Shown here: positions 55,561 to 64,000 of the stretch, piece after piece | How positions within the stretch are numbered: position 1 is the first letter of the stretch | Layout of the letters: each line of letters begins with the position of its first letter | Origin: Erinaceus europaeus | Taxonomy: Eukaryota > Chordata > Mammalia > Eulipotyphla > Erinaceidae | Length of the DNA stretch: 64,000 nt | Reading direction: 5' to 3' | NCBI RefSeq assembly: GCF_950295315.1 | Contig: NC_080177.1 | Location: forward strand, 82,507,452-82,571,451 | The notes under the pieces: generated by a model | Databases searched by the model: none | Seen by the model: only the letters and a program-made list of their open reading frames with translations | What the model was told of the DNA's origin: nothing | Translations under genes and position numbers: made by a program

Positions 55561-55860
55561 GGGCTTCTGTCAGTCCTGATTTCTATTTCTACACAAAAGA
55601 CAGTGGGTATTTTACTCTGTTGTGACACTGCCAACATTTGGTAGGTTGCTCTCTAAGAAGAAATATTATTTATTAGACTAGATAAAGTTATTATGTAACT
55701 ATAATCAAATGTAATAGATTAAGATGTCTGGTATGGGTTATATTTGGATTATATTCTTTTAATAACAATAGAACAAAAAGGAATGTTTGAAGGCAAGTCT
55801 TCCGAATTAAAGAAATGGAATTACTATTGTTTTGATCTTACTGTCAGTTGAAAATAGGCC

Positions 55861-56029
55861 GTAGTGGTCTGGGAGGTGGCACACTTGATAGGGCATCGGG
55901 CTCTCAAGCATGAGGTCCTGAGTTCAATCCCCAGCAGCACATGTACCAGACTGATGTCTGGTTCTTTCTGTCTCTTCTATCATTTCTCATGAATCAATAA
56001 ATAAAATCTTTAAAAAAAAAAAAAAGAAA
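55861..56029 (+). mobile_element. SINE, separate tRNA-derived family
   Basis: A well-preserved tRNA-like part (GGTGGCACACTTGATAGGGC ... GAGTTCAATCCCCAG), body CTGATGTCTGGTTCTTTC and tail AATAAATAAAATC plus A run. It lacks the SINE-A and SINE-B bodies. Perfect 11-bp TSD GAAAATAGGCC at 55850-55860 and 56030-56040. Confidence 0.93.
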
Positions 56030-56040
56030 GAAAATAGGCC

Positions 56041-56469
56041 ATAAGGAAGGCACCGTTAGGGGGATATAGAGAGAAGGATTCCAATATAGTATACTCTGGA
56101 ATATCAGATATAAGTCTGCATGAATATATATTTGGGTCAAACAGAGTGATGAAAGTGAGTTTTGAAAATGGTCAGAGGGACATGAGATTATTTTTTTAAC
56201 CAAAATTTCCCAAGGAAGTAATTGACCTGCCTGATAGAACAAGGAAGATTTTTCAAATAACGCATGCCATGCCACCACTTTATGACTGGATCAGCACTGT
56301 GACCACCCACATCGTTTGTAGCAGGAATGTAAGAGCCAGAGTGAGTGATTCCCAGAGTCACACGAGTGGGTGTGCTGAGGAAAAGGGGCCACTCACTGGG
56401 CTCATAGGCTCAGGATGGTGGGTGGCAATGGATCCTTATGCTAAAAATAGCTCTTTTAAAATTGTTTTT
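56041..56469. other. Unassigned sequence
   Basis: Nothing recognisable. Confidence 0.3.
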
Positions 56470-56650
56470 TAAAAAATATTTTGCTCATTTTAATGAGAGA
56501 AAAGGAGATGCAGCAGGGGAAAAGACCAAGAGTGAGAGCAGAGCACTATGCAACACCGGTTTATGGGGCTGCTGGGGTTTGAACTCGGGACCTTGGACTC
56601 TCAGGCTTGTCTTTTGCATAACCATTATGCTATCTCCTCAACACCTGACA
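56470..56650 (-). mobile_element. SINE-C
   Basis: AGAGCAGAGCACTATGCAAC, GGTTTGAACTCGGGACC (B box complement) and CATAACCATTATGCTATC head. Confidence 0.8.
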
Positions 56651-56711
56651 GTGATTCCTGAAGAAGAGTGATTTAGCATATGAAATTACAGTTTTTAAAA
56701 AGTTAAGAATT

Positions 56712-56984
56712 GGGGGAGTTGGGTGTTAGCGCAGCAGGCTAAGCACACGTCAGACGCAAAGAGCAAGGACCTTCATAAGGATCCCGGTTCGAACCCCGGC
56801 TCCCCACCTGCAGGGGAGTTGCTTCCCAGGCGGTGAAGCAGGTCTGCAGGTGTCTATCTTTCTCTCCTCCTCTCTGTCTTCCCCTCCTCTCTCCATTTCT
56901 CTCTGTCCTATCCAACAACGACAACAACAATAAAACAACAAGGGCAACAAAAGAGAATAAGTAAGTATCTAAAAAATGTTAAAA
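56712..56984 (+). mobile_element. SINE-A
   Basis: Head TTAGCGCAGCAGGCTAAGC, B box GGTTCGAACCCC, CAACAACGACAACAA tail. Perfect 15-bp TSD AAAAAGTTAAGAATT at 56697-56711 and 56985-56999. Confidence 0.96.
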
Positions 56985-57024
56985 AAAAAGTTAAGAATTA
57001 ATAAAGCAGAGGGTAGTATTTTTC

Positions 57025-57296
57025 TTTTTTAAAATTTTTTCCCTTTTGTTGCCCTTGTTGTTTATCGTTGTTGTTTTTATTATTGTTGTTGAATAGAACA
57101 GAGGGAAATGGAGAGAGGAGGGGAAGACAGAGAGGGGGAAAGAGAGACACCTGCAGACCTGCTTCACCACTTATGAAGTGACCCCCTCCTCCTTGTAGGT
57201 GGGGAGCCGGGGGCTCGAACCAGCATCTTTATTCCAGTCCTTGAACTTCCTGCTAGGTGTGCTTAACCCACTGCACCACCGCCCGGACCCCCGGGG
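57025..57296 (-). mobile_element. SINE-A
   Basis: GTTGCCCTTGTTGTTTATCG, GAGGGGAAGACAGAGAGGG, B box complement GGCTCGAACCAGC, head to 57296. TSD GTAGTATTTTTC (57013-57024) / GTACTATTTTTC (57297-57308). Tail to tail with the previous SINE, 40 bases apart. Confidence 0.95.
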
Positions 57297-57308
57297 GTAC
57301 TATTTTTC

Positions 57309-57669
57309 AAATTTATTAATAGAGTAATTCTTGCAAATATATAAATCTTCAAAAAGCAGTTACAGTTGACCCACTATTGACACTTTGGAATTCCTACTCT
57401 CCTGATTAACGTTGCCTAAATGCCCTTAAATTCCAGTGAATGAAAACACCTGTAATATTGGTTATACCCACGAGTCAGCTTGAAAGCAAATGTCTCTTGA
57501 AACATTATGAAAGCTAATGTAATGGCTAACTTGGCTAGTCTGTTGGCAGGCGGGTCTGTTATGTGCAGGGCAACAAATTGCTCAGGGCACATTTTAATTA
57601 CCTAGGAAATACGGAGAAATATGACTTTAATTTTGAAATAGATTTCTCTTAAATTACAATGAAATTTGC
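57309..57669. other. Unassigned sequence
   Basis: Nothing recognisable. Confidence 0.3.
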
Positions 57670-57840
57670 GGCCAGGGAAGTGAAACCAGGGAAACCAGGG
57701 AAAAACCAGTGAAACCAGGGAAAGCCAGGGACAGAGTGAATGACATAAATGTGGAAGCCCTAGGTTTGATCCCTGACACTGAGTGTGCTAGTCTGGTCTT
57801 TCTCTTGTGTCAGATATGTGAAATATTTAAACAATAAAAT
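57670..57840 (+). mobile_element. SINE-like element with AAACCAGGG minisatellite
   Basis: Five or six imperfect copies of a 9-14-base unit, GAAACCAGGG, at 57690-57732. They are followed by a B-box-like CTAGGTTTGATCCCTGAC, CTGGTCTTTCTCTTGTG and AACAATAAAAT tail. Confidence 0.6.
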
Positions 57841-59480
57841 ACATTTATGATTAGGATGAAAAGCAGTTTCTTTGGTCTTCTCCCTTCATTTTTTTCTTCA
57901 GGCAGTGGATAAAAAGAAATTACATGAACTCTGGAATATATTATCAGGAAAATTTGATTTTTTCTTTTTAGACATATACATTGCTTGAAAAATCTTGTTA
58001 AAACATATTTTTGAATATCCCTTTGTGATGAATACATTATAATAATGTCAGCTTTAAATATCATAACATTTTCAATTATTTTTTAGAGTACCTTAACTAA
58101 AAGTTGGAAGTCCAATGGTAATATATTAAATTGTAAGCTTTGCCAAGCCCACATTAAAAAGCTACAAAAACTTTATTTTTTAATTTTGTGCATTTGATAT
58201 TCCCTTGTTTGAAGAATTGTAAAAGATAATTATCTTTTACCTGTTTGTCAAAGGCATCTGCAAATGATTATTTTGGGAAAGATGAGGATGCTGTAACAAA
58301 AATAATGCATTTTAAATGAAAATTTTTCTGTTCTATTCTGACTTTGGATTTGAAAGCATGTATTATTTGGGAAAAAACATTTCACATTAACTATTGTCAT
58401 TCCTTTAACACAAAATGAAGACTAGCTGTGTAATTTCTGTTCCACTTATGTACACTCTCAAGTCTCTATTTGTTAGTTAAACTTGAGGTTAATTCTCCAC
58501 CTAGCCTTCTATCATGATTTGTCAGTTTCAAACACTTTTTTTTTACTTAATTAGATAGCATGTATCCTTCCCAAACCCCATTTATTTTTATCTTTATTAC
58601 TATACAGTCAGGCTTGCAGGCTTTCTTATACTCATTTTATTACAGTTTCTTATTATTGGATTTTTTTTCTCACACTAGTGATAGTTTGCCACTGGCCTTT
58701 TGTCTTTCACTTCTCTGCTATAATAAAAAGAAAATGCCTCTAAAATGTCACAGTGGAGAGTGTTCAGAAAGATTGAATCACAGTTTATAATCTTAGGCCT
58801 CTACTTCACTGAGTGAAATGATGCCACACAGTCTTGTGTCTGTTGAGACAAGTTAACTCCAAAGAGCTTAAAATTAATTTAAAAAACAGAAATATAGTTA
58901 AATTACATGATTAAAAGTGATTTTGAGATAGTTACTAGGTTATAAGCTGACACATTTTTCATGTGATCATATATATATGTTCAGAGAATTGATTCTGTCC
59001 TCTGCCATAATTTTAATATTATTCTCTCATCTACATTTCTCACTGTGAAGCAAATTTAAAATCGAGTTATTGAAAATACTATCGTATGCTATGGAGTAGT
59101 TTGCCAATATTGATTCTATTTTCAGCTACTTTTGTTATATATTTTTTCTATTAATGAATTTATTTCATAATCCAGAACAATGTGTTTAAAAGATGGAACT
59201 AGATGTATACCTGTCAAACATCATTTTGTTGTGTAAGGCAATGTATCCACCAATTCCAGAGCTTCCCAAGGTGTAGACATTTTGTGGGGTCATTATTTTG
59301 CTGCTTGCCATTAGCATGTGCACGATATAGTAATTCTAGTACCAGATCATCAGAGATTTTAAACTTTAATCACATCAATTCAAAGTGGAAAAACTAGTTG
59401 GAATAGGATATGCATGCACGGTGGGGGAGAAACACACATACACACACTTTTTTTTTTAAACCCAAAGAGGTTTGTTACTT
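57841..59480. other. Unassigned AT-rich sequence
   Basis: The longest run in the window without a recognised repeat (about 1.6 kb); strongly AT-rich, no gene seen. A short CA run and T run sit at 59433-59457. Confidence 0.35.
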
Positions 59481-59489
59481 CATTATTAT

Positions 59490-59752
59490 TACTATTATTC
59501 TTCTTATTGTTCTTTATTTATTAGATGGAGGCAGTCAGAAATCAAGAGGGTAAAGGGAGATTGCTATAGATAAGTAGAGACAGAGAGAGAGAGAGAGACA
59601 GAGAGAGAGGGAGAGGGAGAGAGAGAAAGAGACCTGCAGCCCTGCTTCACCACTCGCAATGCTTTCCCCCTGCAGGTGGGGACTGGGGCTTGAACCCAGG
59701 TCCTTGTGCATTGTAACATTTGCGCTCCACCTGGTGCGCCACCATCTAGCCC
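59490..59752 (-). mobile_element. SINE-B with (GA)n
   Basis: (GA)n at 59580-59630, GACCTGCAGCCCTGCTTCACC, B box complement GGCTTGAACCCAGG, head CCACCTGGTGCGCCACC. Confidence 0.9.
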
Positions 59753-59843
59753 CACAGATGCAGATGTTCTTAATTATTGTCTTTTCCATATTCAGTTTTG
59801 GCATACTAACTGTTCTTACAAAACAATTCCTGAAAACTTTTCT

Positions 59844-60037
59844 TTTTTTAAGTTTTTAAAATATTGATTCCCTTTCTTGTTGCCTTTGTTTTATTGTTGT
59901 AGTTATTATTATTGTTACTGATGTCATTATTGTTGGATAGGACAGAGAGAAATGGAGAGAGGAGGGGAAGACAGAGAGGGAGAGAAAGACAGACACCTGC
60001 AGACCTGCTTCACCGCCTGTGCTACCGCCCGACTCCC
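59844..60037 (-). mobile_element. SINE-A lacking most of its tRNA-like head
   Basis: The tail and body are intact to CTTCACCGCCTGT. The sequence then jumps to GCTACCGCCCGACTCCC, so about 105 bases with the B box are missing. TSD TCCTGAAAACTTTTCT (59828-59843) / TCCTGAGAACTTCTCT (60038-60053), 14 of 16. Confidence 0.93.
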
Positions 60038-60053
60038 TCCTGAGAACTTCTCT

Positions 60054-61490
60054 ACCCCCATGTCAGGTCAGTTCCTCCCTTGAGTGTGTCAGGCAGTCCT
60101 GCCTCTTTGGGCTGTGGTTTCCCTGGTCAGGTGAAAAAGACATAAACATATGATTGCCCTCTGCTAGTGCTGTCTCTGTGCTGTACCTAGAAGGTAGCGC
60201 ACATCCTTGATCTTCTCACAAGCACCTGAATGAAGTGCCTGAATGATTCTCTTGTTCATTCCAGAGTTGTTTACCATTGTAATGATTTCTGAAATCTTCA
60301 AGTTTTAGCTTTGCTCATTTTTTTTCAACTTTTCACACCTCTAGTGGTTTACAAGGTTTTTGCTTGTTTCATCCAACAAAAGTCTCACTTAAAAATCAAC
60401 ACACTAAAAAAAAAAAAAAAAAGCCCAGTGAAATTTCCTTGTTCTTATTTTTTTCAGAATTAAATTGGTGAATTAAATTGATACGGCTTGGGACTTTACC
60501 AATTTTGAGAATTAAACTTTGCTGATTTAAGATAATGGCCATTTGGGATTACTACTGAGGTTTAATGTAGTGCATCTGACTCGGAAAAAGGAAGTTCAGT
60601 GGATATCTGTTGATGGTTGACTAATTTTAGTGAGCAAGTGTAACACATTGCAAGCAGGTATCAGGTGATCTATCCAGTCAGGTGATCCAAAAAGCACCTC
60701 AAACATGGATGGGAGTCATTGCAAAAAGCCCCTGGGTGAGTTGACTTCAGATAGAAATGTGGCGAATCAGTAACTTAATGACTTGGGGGTCATTGCTTGT
60801 CCCTCCTCCCTTGGGGGGGTTCACATTCAGCAAAGACACCTCTAGGTCTCTTATAGAACATGTCACTTTTGTCTCTCTGGGTCAGTGTTTGATAAGCTTC
60901 AGCATTTTCCTGGAGAGCACTATAGGCAAGAAGTGAAAGGGAAATTAGGAGTGAAGTACCATGAAGACGAAGTCAATTTTAGAGGCATAATTGGAGGAAA
61001 CAAAATAATTAGGACTATATCTAGGCCAAGCCCAAGCTACTTATGTATTCATAGCTTTTTGAAGTTTACCAGAGAATATTGATTTTATAATAAAGATAAG
61101 ACGGTTTATTGAGAAGTGTCTTTAGGTAATTAAAAGGATGGAAGGAAAAAAAAAGAGAAAGAGTTGTCATAAATACCAGAGTATTTTAGGCATACAAGTA
61201 GTGTTTTTTTCTTTTTTTTTAAATCATGGCCTGCTTTATAACCTGGATAAGGCAATTATTGAATGACAGCAGTGGCTAGTGCTTCCATTTTCATGAAGCC
61301 AAAGAAGAGAATAAAAGTTGAATTACATTATTTCCACCTCCCTACTCATCTTCTTCCTGATCACCTCTCAAAAGAAAATATGATAATATTAACCAGGAAG
61401 AAAAAAATGTCACAACACACAAAACAACGTTCTTCAGGTCATCGACAATGTATCTGTGATGGTGAATTTACAAAGCTATATGTAACTTTT
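60054..61490. other. Unassigned sequence
   Basis: An A run at 60406-60422; otherwise unique-looking with no recognisable gene. Confidence 0.3.
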
Positions 61491-61499
61491 TTCTTTTTC

Positions 61500-61712
61500 T
61501 TTCTTTTATTATATTACTTTTTTTTTTTTTTTTTTTTTACTTTTGATAGAGAGGTATTGAGAGTGAAGAGGAAGATAAGGGTACAGAGACACTTAAAGCC
61601 TTGCTTCAACACTCATAAAGATTTCCCCTGCAGATGGGACCTGGAGGTTTCAACCCCAGTCCTTGCATAGTGTAATGTGAGCACTCAGCCAGGTGAACCT
61701 CTATCTGCCCCT
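61500..61712 (-). mobile_element. SINE-B, diverged
   Basis: T run (61519-61540), TTTTGATAGAGAGGTATTGAG, CACTTAAAGCCTTGCTTCAAC, TTTCAACCCCAGTCC and head to 61712. Confidence 0.8.
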
Positions 61713-61948
61713 CCCCCACATAAACTTTTTTCAAAGTACTAATAAAATGATATGTTACAGTGCATTGCTTAAAGGTTTTTCTGGAGATCCTAAACCATTT
61801 AAGTTATTGAATTTAGATCATACATGGGGATGACTCATTTTGAAATCATGAGTGCTTATTTTTATTTTCTATATTAGTGCAATATATTAAGAAGATGAAC
61901 AGTGTAGATGGGAAGGCTTTTTAATTGTCTGATTAAAAATAGCCTAAG

Positions 61949-62299
61949 GTGGGTCGGGCGGTGGCGCTGTGGGTTAAGCTCATGTGACGCAAAGCGCAGG
62001 GACCAGTGTAAGGATCCCGGTTTGAGCCCCTGGCTGGCTCCCCACCTGCAGGGGAGTCGCTTCACAGGTGGTGAAGCAGGTCTGCAGGTGTCTGTCTTTC
62101 TCTCCCCCTCTCTGTCTTCCCCTCCTCTCTCCTTTTCTCTCTGTCCTATCCAACAACGAACAACATCAACAATGGCAATAATAATAACCACAAGGAGGCT
62201 ACAACAACAAGGGCAACAAAAAGGGGGGAAAATGGCCTCAGGAGCAGTGGATTCATGGTACAGACACTGAGCCCAGCAATAACCCTGGAGGAAAAAAAA
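61949..62299 (+). mobile_element. SINE-A with 3' module, full length
   Basis: Head GGTCGGGCGGTGGCGCTG, B box variant GGTTTGAGCCCC with a small GGCT duplication after it, CAACAA tail and complete 3' module. TSD AAAATAGCCTAAG (61936-61948) / AAAACAGCCTAAG (62300-62312). Confidence 0.95.
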
Positions 62300-62312
62300 A
62301 AAACAGCCTAAG

Positions 62313-63180
62313 AAGCAGTTTCAACTTAGTTTTTATTTCAAATGACTCCAACTTGCCTACTATCTCTGTCTCCAAAATCAGGAAAGAAGTCGGTTTTATA
62401 CTTACTCGCTAAGTTCCTTTTTTTTTTTTAGCTGCAAGCCTCAGGGAAGCCTAATTAAAAGTGTTAGCTGTTACAAAATAATTTCTCTTTGTTTGACCTT
62501 GTAAGAGCCCCAGGATTTTGAACGTGGAGGACTGTAGTAAGAAGATAGTTGTACTTCTTCAAATTATTGTTGTTTGATCTCATTCTTCATATATTTTCAT
62601 ACTTAGAAATTAGATTTCTCTTTAGACAGTTTTTTTTCCATACATGCTCAACCACAACCAAAGGGAAGTGAATATTCTGATGGAAACTGAATGTTACATA
62701 TGAAACCGCTTTTCATAAGAATGACTAGGTGTCCACGTTGCTGGCTGCCAAAATCATCTAGGGGTAAATTTGAAGTCTTGAAGTGCTCAAGGATTCCTCC
62801 AAGCGAGGACAAAATTGTCTGTAATTGCAATCAGAGGATACAAGAATTGAGCATCGCAGTATGTTGTAATTTTTTAAGACTCCCAATCATTTATCAAAGT
62901 GCTGCTTTGTGTGAAACATTTGGACCCATCCTCTCACATACAGTTGCCCATGGAATGGTCACGGATTTATATAGTGCCATACACATGGGGGTGGGGTGGG
63001 GTTCAACTTGACCAAGACCAGACCACATGGTTGTGAACTGGCAGGATTTAGATTCAAAACAGAGTATCCAACCCTAGAGAGACGAAACCAATCATATGTT
63101 AAGAGTTCTCTCTTTTTTTGTGGGGTTCAGAGGCACCTGGAAAATTTTAGTTAATTGTTGTAGAAGAGAAACACAAAAAT
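62313..63180. other. Unassigned, with possible MIR remnant
   Basis: AACTGGCAGGATTTAGATTC (about 63037) resembles the antisense MIR B-box region. The rest is unrecognised, including the 106-residue frame at 62691-63011. Confidence 0.35.
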
Positions 63181-63190
63181 GTAGCATTTC

Positions 63191-63416
63191 TTTCTTTTTA
63201 TTTTATTTTATTTTATCTCTGCTTTTTGGATAAAGACGGCCAGAAATCGGGAAGGAAGGGTATATTAGAAGGAGAGAGGCAGAGAGATACCTGCAACACT
63301 GCTTCACTACTTGCAAAGCTTCTCCCCCCCACCACCGCAGGTGGGGACCAGGGACTTAGAACCCAGGTTTTGAGCATTGTAACATGTGCTCAACCAGGTG
63401 AGTCACCACCCAAAAC
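63191..63416 (-). mobile_element. SINE-B
   Basis: TTTTATTTTATTTTATC tail, TACCTGCAACACTGCTTCAC, B box complement near 63356, head CCAGGTGAGTCACCACCC. TSD GTAGCATTTC at 63181-63190 and 63417-63426. Confidence 0.92.
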
Positions 63417-63426
63417 GTAGCATTTC

Positions 63427-64000
63427 AGCACCATCCTTGTTCCTGATGCTTCTGGTGTGATGATCACAGTTGACAACTGTGGTTAACAATAGTAAAAATT
63501 ACAACTTTTAGTTACTGTTACTCAGAAGCACTGGCTGACTTTCAAAATCACCATTATTTTAATTGATTTGACGTCAGTTTAGTTTTATACACTTTCAGGG
63601 TTGTTGTTTCCCATCTACACATTTATCTAAGATCATCCCACTCACCAGCACAGTTCCAGTGGTGGTGGGAGTGTGACCCAGTATTCATGAAATGCAATAT
63701 GCTTACGTTAGGACATCCTTAAGCAAAGTCAGTGACGTGTTCAACATTAACTGCTTAACTGAGTGTCCTCGAAAATACAATGTAGGTTCAATTGGGTCAG
63801 CTTATGTCCAAGGTAATTAGTAAGTCTTTTATCAAACTCCTCCTCTTCTTGCTGACATACTGGATACCAGTTGGTCGACCTGAACACACTCCTTGATTCT
63901 TGTAAGATGATGCTGGCGTTATGCTGAACCGAGTAATGCATAGCAAGTGATAGTTCCTAATAGTTGCCGGATAGCTAGACAACTGTAAGCATGGGATTTA
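63427..64000. other. Unassigned sequence
   Basis: Nothing recognisable. Confidence 0.3.

Overview
This window looks like non-coding nuclear DNA from a placental mammal. It is AT-rich and dense in repeats, and I found no intact protein-coding gene. Most long reading frames run through SINE tails, simple repeats or broken LINE-1 sequence, and a few unrecognised ones are listed as rejected. The most abundant repeats are young tRNA-derived SINEs with clear Pol III A and B boxes and intact target-site duplications (TSDs). From memory of such families they fit a hedgehog (Erinaceidae, Eulipotyphla). That assignment is an inference and could not be checked against a database.

I use working labels for the repeats. 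SINE-A has an A box like TAGCGCAGCGGG, a B box like GGTTCGAGCCC and a CAACAA-rich 3' half, sometimes followed by a 3' module ending in CCCAGCAATAACCCTGGAGG and poly(A). SINE-B has a head like GGTGGCGCACCTGGTTAAG and ends in CTATCCAATAAATAAATAA. SINE-C is a shorter, older family with a core like AGCAGTGCTCTGG. The R element is a non-LTR element known here only from its 3' part. About 65 SINE copies or fragments are listed. In addition there are four LINE-1 loci, about six R copies, six or seven retroviral LTRs (all solo, no internal viral genes seen), two or three MIR remnants, a probable MER5A remnant and many microsatellites.

Layout. 0-10 kb: an R element, a solo LTR at 2.6 kb, a near-perfect CTCF motif at 4.88 kb, an old LINE-1 split by a SINE at 6.8-8.1 kb and an LTR at 8.5 kb. 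10-20 kb: SINEs with perfect TSDs, a LINE-1 with a SINE/TCTA microsatellite inside it (15.5-17.1 kb), and an R element nested in a SINE (18.6-19.3 kb). 20-30 kb: a possible 3' UTR or retrocopy end on the minus strand, a duplicated block with one part inverted (22.3-24.5 kb), an LTR nested in a SINE (25.2-25.9 kb) and a 5'-inverted LINE-1 (26.65-27.6 kb). 30-42 kb: three more LTRs, two of them inside SINEs, and a chimeric SINE-R insertion. 42-64 kb: a compound microsatellite, a LINE-1 endonuclease fragment, close inverted SINE-A pairs and long stretches of unassigned AT-rich sequence.

Nothing here forms a pathway or operon. The main biological content is a layered record of retrotransposition, in which nested insertions and TSDs give a relative order of events, plus one strong candidate architectural (CTCF) site.
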